64,000 bases of DNA from Neobacillus mesonae (GCA_023715865.1 JAMBOW010000009.1:1-64000), one strand, 5' to 3'. Shown: positions 17,572-25,435, numbered from the stretch's first letter. The notes: a model not told the origin generated them from the sequence alone. Numbers and translations are program-made.

Positions 17572-17597
17572 TTAAGCTAACGGGCAGGTTAGTTTAA
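17572..17597 (+). repeat. palindromic element R2
   Basis: Consensus copy: arms TTAAGCTAAC and GTTAGTTTAA around GGGCAG. It closes a ~90-base boundary module shared almost in full with 23838-23949. Confidence 0.9.
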
Positions 17598-17671
17598 GGA
17601 GTTATCTTAATTTATTCAAATTGAAGAGTGACAAAGAAGAGGATTAGACTGGTAAACAGTTCAAAATACAT

Positions 17672-17830
17672 TTAATTGTTTTGTTGGTCTCTTTTCTTAA
17701 ATTTAGATTTACTAAAAAACGCTGCAAGAAACATGAATAATAAAGAAAGTAAAATTCCAGTAGCCCCTTTATCAAAATAAGCAAATAAAGGAAGAGTCAG
17801 AGCTGCAAGAATAAACATCAATTTCATCAT
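17672..17830 (-). CDS. 52-residue membrane protein
   Basis: A strong GATGAGGTGATATACG site leads ATG-ATG at 17830. The protein (52 residues) has two hydrophobic segments, about 2-18 and 24-40, and a basic tail SKSKFKKRDQQ that should stay in the cytoplasm. It is between elements R2 and R3, on the opposite strand. No family recognised. Confidence 0.6.
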   Translation of the reverse strand: MMKLMFILAALTLPLFAYFDKGATGILLSLLFMFLAAFFSKSKFKKRDQQNN

Positions 17831-17944
17831 CGTATATCACCTCATCGTCGAATCTTATCTAATAATATATATTTAATTTTATCGCAGGGTTTTTCATCTT
17901 AGGTTGAGATCAGTAAAAGGAGACAGTTTTCATTTAGTATTCTG

Positions 17945-17956
17945 CCGTTAGTTTAA
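17945..17956 (+). repeat. palindromic element R3, right half only
   Basis: CCGTTAGTTTAA matches the right arm of the element; the left half is absent, so this boundary is degenerate. Confidence 0.5.
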
Positions 17957-18061
17957 TAATAGTGCAACCATACGTCAATAAAATATTTGTTGAGTACATT
18001 TCATAGATACAGCGATCTGAGGATAACTTGCTCTATTGCTATTCAGCGTTTTTTTTATTTA

Positions 18062-18142
18062 TCGGTACAAGTTCTTGTCCCTAGTCTAGGACAAGAACTT
18101 GTACCGATTGCCGTAAAGGTCAAGAACATATTCCGATTACCG
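18062..18142 (+). repeat. type C repeat with 19-bp perfect palindrome
   Basis: TCGGTACAAGTTCTTGTCC (18062-18080) and its exact inverse (18089-18107) form a 19-bp stem with an eight-base loop. The right half continues as ACCGATTGCCG and is repeated directly 29 bases on as AAGAACATATTCCGATTACCG (18122-18142). No T-run follows, so it is not a plain terminator. Confidence 0.8.
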
Positions 18143-18195
18143 CGGGCTTTTCTCCAATTACCTTGTGACCTAGGTAAGAGACGGATTGATATCCA

Positions 18196-18882
18196 TTAGT
18201 TAACTTTATGATATCTTAATTTTTCTTTGAGTTCCTCACTTGCTGATTTCAACTCCATACCTTCTCTCCAAATTAAGATGTCCTCATTCGAGGATCTGAA
18301 ATAGATCGCTTTAATATCCGCACCATATTTCTCTTTATAAACAAGTTTCTCATGCTCAAAATTGTTAATTATTTCTATTAAACTTTTCGATTCAGCCTTT
18401 GTTTTGATAATAGGGCGGAGCGGAGTTAGATAAAAATTACCTTGTTCATCCATATCGTATTTAATACGGTTTAAGGCGTAGCCATCTGTTATTTCTGCAT
18501 GATAAACAACTCTACCATTGGATAATTCAGCTACCTCATAAACCTTAATCCGTTCAGAAGGTACTTTCATAATTTGCCACTGAGTCAAACCCACATACGT
18601 TCCAAATAACAAGGAGGCAACAAGGATTCCTATGACAAAAGCCCTTAGCTTGGATCGTCTCCAAACAATCCTCAGTCCTTTAATTGCTTCAGCTTCATTC
18701 TGATTTTCTGCCACTACTGGTTGCGGAAGGCTGATCTCCGTTTTAATCCGATCCAGTTCAATACGACAACTCTCGCAATAGTCCAGATGATCTTCAACCA
18801 ATTTTGTAGTCTCTTTACTGCATACCTGATCATAATACAGTGGCAGCAAATCTTGTACGATCTCGCATGAGATCTCCTTCAT
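18196..18882 (-). CDS. anti-sigma factor with zinc-finger (zf-HC2)
   Basis: 228-residue membrane protein. The N-terminal zf-HC2 domain has His32, Cys36 and Cys39 (EDHLDYCESC) plus Cys6. A membrane helix lies at ~81-100, and residues 110-228 should face outside. It should bind and hold the ECF sigma factor encoded just upstream (four-base gap) until an outside signal arrives. The two genes form one transcript and one mobile-looking unit in the 16-30 kb zone. Confidence 0.85.
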   Translation of the reverse strand: MKEISCEIVQDLLPLYYDQVCSKETTKLVEDHLDYCESCRIELDRIKTEISLPQPVVAENQNEAEAIKGLRIVWRRSKLRAFVIGILVASLLFGTYVGLTQWQIMKVPSERIKVYEVAELSNGRVVYHAEITDGYALNRIKYDMDEQGNFYLTPLRPIIKTKAESKSLIEIINNFEHEKLVYKEKYGADIKAIYFRSSNEDILIWREGMELKSASEELKEKLRYHKVN

Positions 18883-18886
18883 GTAT

Positions 18887-19366
18887 TTATACCTCCTCTA
18901 ATAAACACTGTATTTTCCGCTTAGCTCGGTGGAATGTAACCCTAGACCAACTTTCTGTTTTGCCAAAGATCTCGCTTATCTGAGCAAACGACAATTCACC
19001 AAAGACTCGTAGTGTAAACACTTCTTTATAGGGCTCCTCTAGACCATGTAAAACTTTGTGGACTCGGAATGTTTGTTCCTTCGAAAGAATCAAATCATCG
19101 ATACTATGTATATTTGATTCAGCATTCGGTTCATAAGCCACAAATCGCTTTTGCTTCTCTGCATAAGAGAAATATGTATTCTTAGCAATTTGGCAAAGCC
19201 AGACGCTAATCTTACAATTGCCTTTAAATTGGTTTATACTGCCTAGTGCCTTAAAGAAAGTTTCTTGCGTAATCTCTTCAGCAATCGCCCTATCCCTACA
19301 CATCGACAATACAAATCTATATACATCTTTAAAATATTGATTGTATATATTCTCAAAATCGGTCAC
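18887..19366 (-). CDS. ECF RNA polymerase sigma factor
   Basis: 159-residue ECF sigma factor. Region 2 is at ~1-70 (FENIYNQYFKDVYRFV, AEEITQETFFKAL) and region 4 at ~100-155 (ELSFAQISEIFGKTESWSRV). The open frame extends further upstream, but the GTG at 19366 follows GGAGGTGAAAAT directly and is the likely start. It should direct RNA polymerase to a small regulon, probably including its own operon, and is paired with the anti-sigma protein downstream. Confidence 0.88.
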   Translation of the reverse strand: MTDFENIYNQYFKDVYRFVLSMCRDRAIAEEITQETFFKALGSINQFKGNCKISVWLCQIAKNTYFSYAEKQKRFVAYEPNAESNIHSIDDLILSKEQTFRVHKVLHGLEEPYKEVFTLRVFGELSFAQISEIFGKTESWSRVTFHRAKRKIQCLLEEV

Positions 19367-19460
19367 ATTTTCACCTCCTACTGACATTAGACTAACTAAT
19401 AAACGATTCGTTACAAAGTTTATAAAAAAATAAGCAAGCCTATGAGCTTGGAACCGAATT

Positions 19461-19673
19461 ATGACCATGGCATCTGAATGGCCACAGTCGGAATTTAGCG
19501 CAATAATTTTAAATGATCTTTATTACTTGTCAGAGTTACGTGGCATAACAGGGTCCGTTAGAGCAACATTCGATCAAGAACAGGAGTTATTAGCTTTATT
19601 GGTTGATTCTCCATTTGAAAACAAAGAGTTTCTTGAGCTGGTGTTCTTGAAGAATCTCAAAAGCGAACTTTGA
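19461..19673 (+). CDS. possible 70-residue protein
   Basis: The frame gives a leucine-rich, helical sequence (ELRGITGSVRATFDQEQELL, VDSPFENKEFLELVF) that looks more like coding than chance. No ribosome binding site is seen and its start lies in the promoter region of the sigma operon. It may be the end of a lost larger gene. Not recognised. Confidence 0.3.
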   Translation: MTMASEWPQSEFSAIILNDLYYLSELRGITGSVRATFDQEQELLALLVDSPFENKEFLELVFLKNLKSEL

Positions 19674-19908
19674 CACGGAAATCTTACATATATACAATGG
19701 AAGTATAGCAAATAACTTGTCATACAACAGTTTGATGACAGGTTCAATTTGGGCTTATACGTCGTCATGTTTTATGTTTCTGGGCAGTAAACTCTCCTGG
19801 ATTCTGTCCATTGCTATAAGTTTTATTTCTGAAGGATGTTAAGCTAGTTGCCATATCTGTTTGCACCTATGTGCAATTAAGACAAAACATTCGAAAGAGG
19901 TGTCGTTC

Positions 19909-20091
19909 ATGGATAAATTTAAAGTTGGAGATCTCGTAGAAGTTCCTGACTCAAGCATGAAGTCAGTTCCTGGCGTAGTCGTATACTTTGACAAAAAACA
20001 AGAAAAATACTTAATTCGCTTTGGAGGATCGCAGCAACTCTTTTACTCGGAAAACGAAATTGTTGTATGGAATCCAAAAAGTAAAGACTAA
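19909..20091 (+). CDS. small SH3/KOW-like protein
   Basis: 60-residue protein opening MDKFKVGDLVEVPDSS and continuing PGVVVYFDKKQEKYLIRFGG, the look of a small KOW/SH3-like beta barrel. GAAAGAGGTG precedes the ATG; the frame upstream to 19861 is not needed. A terminator follows at 20142. Role unknown. Confidence 0.6.
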   Translation: MDKFKVGDLVEVPDSSMKSVPGVVVYFDKKQEKYLIRFGGSQQLFYSENEIVVWNPKSKD

Positions 20092-20141
20092 AATATACTC
20101 AAACTACAGGTGTCAGGTGACAAGAATATATTCCCATTGTA

Positions 20142-20167
20142 AGTCGCTAATTTAGTGGCTTTTTTGT
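20142..20167 (+). terminator. Rho-independent terminator
   Basis: Stem AGTCGCT/AGTGGCT with wobble pairs followed by TTTTTTG, 50 bases after the small KOW-like gene. Confidence 0.6.
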
Positions 20168-20170
20168 TTT

Positions 20171-20225
20171 ATCGGAACAAGTTATTGTCCCGAGTCAAGA
20201 ACAAGAATATGTTCTGATTACTGAC
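20171..20225 (+). repeat. type C repeat, degenerate inverted pair
   Basis: ATCGGAACAAGTTATTGTCC and the inverse-like AAGAATATGTTCTGATTACTG face each other around GAGTCAAGAAC. It is a diverged relative of the perfect palindrome at 18062-18107. Confidence 0.55.
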
Positions 20226-20263
20226 TAGATAAGTATTTATAACTGAGGACTAGAGCAATTTTA

Positions 20264-20289
20264 TTAAAGTAATGGGCAGGTTAGTTTAA
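20264..20289 (+). repeat. palindromic element R4
   Basis: TTAAAGTAAT, centre GGGCAG, GTTAGTTTAA: the right half is consensus, the left arm has two changes. It follows a type C repeat, as at R2 and R9. Confidence 0.7.
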
Positions 20290-20373
20290 GAAAGAAATAA
20301 AGATAGCTACTGAACACATTCTTATTATAATTGTTGAAATATTGGGTTAACTTATTTTGGGTATTTAATAAAT

Positions 20374-20408
20374 AAAAAAAGTCCTTATAAAATCTAAGGA
20401 CTTTTTTT
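20374..20408. terminator. bidirectional terminator
   Basis: Fourteen-base perfect stem AAAAAAAGTCCTTA/TAAGGACTTTTTTT with a seven-base loop; it overlaps the end of the secreted-protein gene and would act on both strands. Confidence 0.85.
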
Positions 20409-20834
20409 ACTACTGTTACCAATAGTGTAGGTATATGCTGCAGAAGATCCGTTATCAGAATCTTCTAAAATAACTTTCCACGATGTGTTGGCTCCCTGTG
20501 CCCAAGATCCTGGCCTCTGGCCTTTTTCATTAAAATTATTCTCCCAAACTTGTTGGGTTACATACTTACCATTAACAAGTTTTTGCCATGTTACAGTAAA
20601 ATTATGTCCCGGCTCCCCATAAAAATCATAATAAACAGAGCTCCAACTTGTCTCTATAACGGAAGAAATATTATCAGTATCGGGAATCTTACTTTTTGTT
20701 TTGTCAACAAGTTGGACTGAGTCTGCAGTTGCATTCTGTACTTTGGTAGCGGTGGGTGCGGCATTGGCTGTTGAACTGATAAGCAGAATTAAAATAACAA
20801 TTGAAGCATTGAATATCTTTTTCATAAGCACCAT
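20394..20834 (-). CDS. secreted protein of unknown family
   Basis: 146-residue protein with a clear Sec signal peptide (MKKIFNASIVILILLISSTA, cleavage after NAA near residue 25). The mature part is acidic to neutral and rich in aromatic residues (SSVYYDFYGEPGHNFTVTWQ, TSWKVILEDSDNGSSAAYTY), which suggests a small beta-sandwich. ATG-ATG-like starts (MVLMKK) make the exact start uncertain by three codons. Not recognised. Confidence 0.65.
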   Translation of the reverse strand: MVLMKKIFNASIVILILLISSTANAAPTATKVQNATADSVQLVDKTKSKIPDTDNISSVIETSWSSVYYDFYGEPGHNFTVTWQKLVNGKYVTQQVWENNFNEKGQRPGSWAQGANTSWKVILEDSDNGSSAAYTYTIGNSSKKSP

Positions 20835-20948
20835 TCCTCTACTAATAATTAGGTACTACTATTTATTAGTAATAGGATGATCCTAAACCCCCTCTTTTAA
20901 ACCTCTTTTTTTACTTAGGAGTATAGAAGAGTGCTATGATTTGTTTTT

Positions 20949-21015
20949 ATTAAACTAACGAAAAAGGATCAACTTTCCGGTTGGCAGATGCTCTTTTTGT
21001 TAAGCTGACGGGGAG
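20949..21015 (+). repeat. boundary module R5, decayed
   Basis: TTAAACTAACG, then a terminator-like CTTTCCGGTTGGCAGATGCT with TCTTTTT, then GTTAAGCTGACGGGGA. This is the full element-terminator-element order seen at R12-R14, with several base changes. Confidence 0.65.
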
Positions 21016-21054
21016 TAATGCGTAAGAAGTATGTATATAGTATCGCCTTAAATA

Positions 21055-21432
21055 TTGGCTATAAGAGACAGAAATACACGAGTACTCGGGTTGTTAACGA
21101 TAACAATGGGATTACTATATATCCCGACTATTTTACAGTTACTTTGGAATCTTGAATCCGCAGAAATAGGTTTGTTGTGGTGCTTTATTCAAATATTGAT
21201 TGGTGTTGCCCTGTGTTCTAAGGACTGGAATTGAATACAGAATCGTATATTACTTGCTAATTTTATATATCAGTTGGTATGGAGTTATTTAATAATAGAC
21301 CAGATTGTAGTTATGGGAATACGTTTAGAATACTCCCTGTACCTTTTACATGTTGTTATTGCTTTTGTTTCAGGCTGGTATTATTTAAAGTATAAAAAGA
21401 ATCTTCTTCATTACGCTAACGGGAAACGATAA
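21055..21432 (+). pseudogene. membrane protein with in-frame stop
   Basis: One frame from TTG 21055 to TAA 21430 encodes a helical membrane protein (VLGLLTITMGLLYIPTILQ, then IGLLWCFIQILIGVALCSKD) interrupted by a single TGA at 21232, after which IQNRILLANFIYQLVWSYL and YLLHVVIAFVSGWYYLKYKK continue in the same frame. About 125 residues without the stop, with four hydrophobic segments. The final stop codon lies inside element R6. Family not recognised. Confidence 0.6.
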
Positions 21433-21479
21433 TTTAAATTTGCATGGAGCAGTTTGCCGGTTGGCAGCTGCTCCTTTTT
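21411..21479 (+). repeat. boundary module R6 with type B terminator
   Basis: Element TTACGCTAAC, centre GGGAAACG, ATAATTTAA (21411-21437), then the type B terminator GGAGCAG...CTGCTCC (21446-21474) with inner GCC/GGC pairs and TTTTT. Confidence 0.8.
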
Positions 21480-21572
21480 CATTTAAACCAAAATCACCAT
21501 TCAAAACAACTACCTGAATTTTCATTCAAATTCTGCTGATTATTATGAAATGCATTATAAATACAACAGCAC

Positions 21573-21636
21573 AACGTAACGGGAAACGCTAAATTAATAA
21601 GATAATGAAGCAGCTGGCTACATTCGGCTACTTTTC
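21573..21636 (+). repeat. boundary module R7, decayed
   Basis: CGTAACGGGAAACGCTAAATTAA (written in parts: CGTAAC, GGGAAACG, CTAAATTAA) at 21575-21597, followed by GAAGCAGCTGGCTACATTC, a broken type B terminator ending in CTTTTC. No gene lies between R6 and R7. Confidence 0.6.
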
Positions 21637-21789
21637 AATGAGATAATGGGAGTCATCTATGATAGGTGAATAAAAAAATCGGACTGTAGCCTGAGCTATG
21701 AATCAGACTCAAGGTTGTTTGGGGCACGCCATTCTCCAAGTAACATAAAGATACATAAAGATACAATTCAATGGAAGGGAATGGTTGTT

Positions 21790-22204
21790 ATGTTCAACAA
21801 GAGGATTCCGCCGTAGGTCTGCTCTGGCTTTTTGCGATTGCAGCAGGAGTTTTCGAAATGTTATAGCTGTTGCTCAATTGTTATCCAACGAACCAGAAGT
21901 CCGAAAAGGTATTACAATTCAAGTTTTGCTCAGAAGCGTTATTTTTGCCTTGCTTGTCTATGTCGTTGTAAAGATGCGTCGAGGGAATAATTGGGCCCGT
22001 ATAGTTTTAACGATCCTTCAGGGTGGAATTGGAACAGTTACCTTAATGCTGATTGAAGGAAATTCTTTTGACAGAGTCTTTACTGGTATGACGATATATT
22101 CCGGGTTATTTGGGATAAGTCGAATCGTTCACTTGGTTTCCATGATTACTGCATTGATTTTAATGTATTGTCCGGCTGCTAATTTGAAGCAGTATACCAT
22201 TTAG
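21790..22204 (+). pseudogene. four-helix membrane protein, frameshifted N-terminus
   Basis: GGAAGGG leads ATG 21790 (MFNKRIPP-stop); the next frame reads GLLWLFAIAAGVFEML-stop and a third reads AVAQLLSNEPEVRKGITIQ to the stop at 22204 with three further helices (SVIFALLVYVVV, IVLTILQGGIGTVTLML, LVSMITALILMY). Two single-base shifts separate these parts. The order and spacing fit a small integral membrane family common in Paenibacillus. Intact length would be about 136 residues. Confidence 0.6.
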
Positions 22205-22270
22205 TATTATTAGTGGGTTTCGCAAGGCGAAAAGCAAATAAGAAAAACATCATATAAAGGGGGGAACACC

Positions 22271-23392
22271 ATGAACAATCGTCTATTTTATATGGATCAT
22301 CTGCGGACATTTCTCACGATTTTGGTTGTGTTCCATCATGCAGCGACGACATATGCTGTACCGGGTTCGTGGTATTTTTATGATACGCTACAAAAGCCTG
22401 ATGCGAGTTATGTGCTGATGCTGTTGTTTGTCTTTATCAACCAAGCGTTCTTTATGGGATTATTCTTCTTTATCGCGGGGTACTTCGTGCCCTCATCTTT
22501 TGATCGCAAAGGACCAAAGCCTTTTCTCAAAGATCGGCTGATGCGCTTGGGGATTCCGTTGATCGTTTATATCTTCCTCATCAGTCCAGTGATTTTATAT
22601 ACCACTACGCTCCACTACAGCGTTAACGCTAGCAAAGTAGTGTCATTTTGGGAGTTTTATCGGACGCAGATCCTCAGCTTTGCAATCACAGAACCTGGTC
22701 CACTCTGGTTTTTGCTCGCACTGCTTGTGTTTAATGCAGTTTATACTCTTGTAAGTATGGTAAGGAAAGATAGTGCACCGAAGAAGAGTATCCCTTTTCC
22801 ATCGGTGAAAGTGCTTTTGCTTACTGCCACGCTCATCGGGCTTGTAACCTTCGGAATTCGGCAAATATTCCCGATTGGTACGCTGATATTTGGATTGAAT
22901 TTTGGTTATTTTCCTGCATATATTGTACTCTTTATTGCAGGAATCATCGCGTACCGTAATCAGTGGTTAACGAGTATCCCACGTCGAACCGTGAAAATCA
23001 TGGGCATCATCGCACTCGTTATCCTGCCGCTACTTCCAATCGCCGCTCTCATCCTCAATCCGACATTGAGTACCGGAGGGGGACTAAACACAAATGCCTT
23101 CATTTATGCCATGTGGGAGCCCTTTGTCGGATTTGGCATCTCGCTACTATTGTTGTCAATGTACCGCAAATATCGCAATCATACGAACGGATTTCAACGA
23201 AGTGTGGATGCTACCTCGTATACGGTTTATATCATCCATTCATTCGTATTGATCGCTTATAGCATTTGGTTGCACAGCACGCAAATGCCTCCGTTTATTG
23301 AGTTTCTGATATTAGGTGGGTTAGGGACGATCACGAGTTATTTGCTCGCTATGCTGATTCGGAAAATCCCTTACGCCAAGAAGATACTATAA
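22271..23392 (+). CDS. acyltransferase 3 family membrane protein
   Basis: 373-residue protein with about ten membrane helices. It opens YMDHLRTFLTILVVFHHAA, with the catalytic-type His of the Acyl_transf_3 fold (FHH), and ends with SYTVYIIHSFVLIAYS, also typical. Such enzymes move acyl groups onto sugars or other exported molecules; the acceptor is unknown. GGGGGGAACACC precedes the ATG. A clear terminator follows. It is one of the largest genes in the repeat-rich zone. Confidence 0.88.
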   Translation: MNNRLFYMDHLRTFLTILVVFHHAATTYAVPGSWYFYDTLQKPDASYVLMLLFVFINQAFFMGLFFFIAGYFVPSSFDRKGPKPFLKDRLMRLGIPLIVYIFLISPVILYTTTLHYSVNASKVVSFWEFYRTQILSFAITEPGPLWFLLALLVFNAVYTLVSMVRKDSAPKKSIPFPSVKVLLLTATLIGLVTFGIRQIFPIGTLIFGLNFGYFPAYIVLFIAGIIAYRNQWLTSIPRRTVKIMGIIALVILPLLPIAALILNPTLSTGGGLNTNAFIYAMWEPFVGFGISLLLLSMYRKYRNHTNGFQRSVDATSYTVYIIHSFVLIAYSIWLHSTQMPPFIEFLILGGLGTITSYLLAMLIRKIPYAKKIL

Positions 23393-23407
23393 CCATTTTC
23401 AACAGTA

Positions 23408-23440
23408 AGAACCCCTCAATTGGAGGGGTTCTGTTTCATT
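23408..23440 (+). terminator. Rho-independent terminator
   Basis: Ten-base perfect stem AGAACCCCTC/GAGGGGTTCT followed by GTTTCATTTT, 16 bases after the acyltransferase. Confidence 0.85.
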
Positions 23441-23680
23441 TTATTCTATTGGATTGTTTATGATAAAGATTTAATAACAAAGGTAGCCGAAATCTCAGAG
23501 AGAAGGGTTGTTTCTAAAGTAATAGAGAAACTTCAAAACAATCCTACAGTTAGTGAATGGGTTAGATTAGGGTGTTCATTACATACAATGGTTGACCTCT
23601 GTTATTTCTGTGGTAATCCATTAAACCAACATTACTTTCTGAACTTGAAGATGATTTTTCAACAATATATAAAACCCTAA
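23441..23680 (+). pseudogene. fragment of an AAA_13 (RloC/PrrC-like) protein
   Basis: The frame gives IVYDKDLITKVAEISERRVV, QNNPTVSEWVRLGCSLH and LCYFCGNPLNQHYFLNL. The W-V-x-x-G-x-x-L-H step followed by C-x-F-C-G-N is the zinc-hook-like pattern of AAA_13 ATPases, the group that includes RloC anticodon nucleases. No P-loop part and no proper start exist here, so only ~75 residues of a large protein remain. A terminator closes it at 23673. Confidence 0.5.
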
Positions 23681-23706
23681 GCGCTGCTATTTGCTTAGGG
23701 TTCTTT
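23673..23706 (+). terminator. Rho-independent terminator
   Basis: Ten-base perfect stem AACCCTAAGC/GCTTAGGGTT followed by CTTTTAA; overlaps the end of the fragment frame. Confidence 0.75.
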
Positions 23707-23825
23707 TAACGGTCGACAGAAGTTATACATCCTGGAAAATAAAAACTTGTTTAACTTCAGTCAATGGATTTGATTGATAATATTAATTGTCCAAAGAAAA
23801 TAAAGTTTTGACTGGTGAAGGCCCA

Positions 23826-23907
23826 TTAAGCTAACTGGCATGTACCGATTACCGAAATGGATAAGAACATGTTCCTATTACCGATTAGGCATATAACTAA
23901 TCGGTCT
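23826..23907 (+). repeat. element R8 plus type C repeats and terminator
   Basis: TTAAGCTAACTGGCA (23826-23840) is followed by CATGTACCGATTACCG (23839-23854), AAGAACATGTTCCTATTACCG (23863-23883) and a terminator CCGATTA/TAATCGG (23881-23904) with TCTTCT. The order repeats that of 17508-17556. Confidence 0.7.
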
Positions 23908-23923
23908 TCTCCTCGTTAATTCA

Positions 23924-23949
23924 TTAAGCTAACGGGCAGGTTAGTTTAA
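23924..23949 (+). repeat. palindromic element R9
   Basis: Consensus copy, identical to R2 over its whole length (arms TTAAGCTAAC, GTTAGTTTAA; centre GGGCAG). Confidence 0.9.
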
Positions 23950-24052
23950 TAATATTTAGTTTAGATGTAGAGTGAAATTTATGAAACAAAAGGAACATTT
24001 AATCCCTATATTTCGTCTATATCATGACAACTAGATTCTGGGGGAAATGTTT

Positions 24053-24400
24053 ATGAAGAAGATCTTGATGTTCCTTATAGTTCCTATGGTAATAATGAGT
24101 TTTGTAGGATGTTCAAATGCGAAACCGCCGACAGAGGATGTTACCGATCTTCGCCAAGCTGCTTGGAGCAGCCTTTCTGAAAATGCGAAGGAAGAAGTAG
24201 TTGGTGATTGGAAATTCGCTAATGTTGAAAGAGTGGAGTTGAACGTGTTGCCAATAGTGCAAAGTGGTGGAAAACCGCCTCAAGTTGATAACTTGTATAG
24301 AGTGACTTTTAAAACAAATAGAGACGAATTTCTAGGTCCTATCCAAGTATATGTTGATGGTGATTCAAAAGAAATCGTTAGCTATGGTACCAGGTTGTAA
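24053..24400 (+). CDS. small lipoprotein
   Basis: 115-residue lipoprotein: MKKILMFLIVPMVIMSF, then the lipobox V-G-C (Cys near 21). The mature part contains WSSLSENAKEEVVGDWKFAN and ends with a domain that resembles a small PepSY-like or YcdA-like beta sheet (YRVTFKTNRDEFLGPIQVYV). GGGGGAAATGTTT precedes ATG 24053; the ATG six bases earlier is too close to the site. Unknown role at the cell surface. Confidence 0.65.
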   Translation: MKKILMFLIVPMVIMSFVGCSNAKPPTEDVTDLRQAAWSSLSENAKEEVVGDWKFANVERVELNVLPIVQSGGKPPQVDNLYRVTFKTNRDEFLGPIQVYVDGDSKEIVSYGTRL

Positions 24401-24424
24401 AAAAAGAATGATTTGAAGCAAGAG

Positions 24425-24475
24425 GCAGTCGAACTAAGTGAATCGGCTGCTTTTTTCATTAAGCTAACGGGCAGT
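24425..24475 (+). repeat. terminator plus element R10
   Basis: GCAGTCGA/TCGGCTGC stem with six T (24425-24456) runs straight into TTAAGCTAACGGGCAG (24459-24474). The right arm of the element is not kept. Confidence 0.75.
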
Positions 24476-24557
24476 TTTGCGTAGCAGCAGTCTAATTGAA
24501 TACTTACTTTATATAGTTATAATTAAAGTGAAGTTTAATTCAAAGGAGTATAAGTTT

Positions 24558-24884
24558 ATGAGCTATGATATTCATATTACGAGAGCAAATCATTGGACAC
24601 AGAGTACGGAAAGCCCTATTTCACTTAATGAGTTAAAGGCAATATTTTCTCTTAAAAACGATTTTGAGTATTCAAATACGTTTTCAATATCTGCTCCAAT
24701 TCAAATATCAATAAGCGGTGATTTTTTTATATGGCAAGCTGATGATGTAATAGTTCCTTTTCGTTATTTCGAAGGTAGACTTACAGTTTCAGGAGCCGAT
24801 GAAGGCGATGTGATTGATAAGATGAAGGAAGTTGCGAGTGAACTTAATGCAAAAGTACAAGGGGATGAAGGAGAACTATACTAA
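24558..24884 (+). CDS. conserved hypothetical protein
   Basis: 108-residue soluble acidic protein starting MSYDIHITRANHWTQSTESP. This opening (MSYDIxxTRxxxW) is shared by a family of small hypothetical proteins sometimes seen next to polymorphic toxin immunity genes; I know no confirmed function. AAAGGAG precedes ATG 24558. The cassette-like unit is bounded by R10 and R11 and holds only this gene. Confidence 0.7.
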   Translation: MSYDIHITRANHWTQSTESPISLNELKAIFSLKNDFEYSNTFSISAPIQISISGDFFIWQADDVIVPFRYFEGRLTVSGADEGDVIDKMKEVASELNAKVQGDEGELY

Positions 24885-24902
24885 AATTGTCCTAATATAA
24901 GC

Positions 24903-24929
24903 TTAAGCTAACGGGAAACTTTAGTTTAA
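24903..24929 (+). repeat. palindromic element R11
   Basis: TTAAGCTAAC, centre GGGAAAC, then TTTAGTTTAA. It lies 18 bases after the preceding stop codon and has no terminator next to it. Confidence 0.8.
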
Positions 24930-24997
24930 ACTAAGAGTTGCCATTATCAATCTTATGTACCAATACTTTGAGCTTACAGGCTGGATAGCAACCGGCG

Positions 24998-25249
24998 GTG
25001 ATGAATTTGATAGTTGAAATTGATGGTTATTTTGAAAATGTACTTATTATCGGCAAGACATGTTCAATTTCGGAATTAAGAAAAAAATATGAAACAGCCA
25101 AAATCCGTTGTACAAACATAAGTGAATTTACAGATATTTTTTGTAGGATGTTTCAATTTGAGCGTCTGCCTTCTTCACACGAAATAGATGTTAGGCCAGA
25201 TGTTGTAATTGATACGGATACTGACCGCATTTATGCGCCACGGCATTAA
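24998..25249 (+). CDS. hypothetical 82-83-residue protein
   Basis: The frame starts at GTG 24998 or ATG 25001 with GGCGGTG close by. The protein (LIVEIDGYFENVLIIGKTCS, EFTDIFCRMFQFERLPSS, ending RIYAPRH) has an alternating strand-helix pattern and no membrane helix. No family recognised. Its stop codon TAA at 25247 is the first part of element R12, so the unit has no 3' spacer at all. Confidence 0.6.
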   Translation: MMNLIVEIDGYFENVLIIGKTCSISELRKKYETAKIRCTNISEFTDIFCRMFQFERLPSSHEIDVRPDVVIDTDTDRIYAPRH

Positions 25250-25331
25250 ACTAACGGGAAACGTTAGTTCAACACAATAAGGAGCAGTTCGCCAATTGGC
25301 AGCTGCTCTTTTTCTTTAAGCTAACGGGCAG
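25246..25331 (+). repeat. boundary module R12 (element, terminator, element)
   Basis: Near-perfect palindrome TTAAACTAACG/CGTTAGTTCAA with loop GGAAA (25246-25272), type B terminator GGAGCAG...CTGCTCT with inner GCCAATTGGC (25281-25314), then TTAAGCTAACGGGCAG (25316-25331). This is the clearest complete module. Confidence 0.9.
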
Positions 25332-25435
25332 AATAGGTTATGCCTTGCATTTCTATTACCATAATTTAACTCATGATGACAAACATAAGATATGTTAGTA
25401 TCGTTAATATAATAAAATTTGGAAGGAAAGATTCA

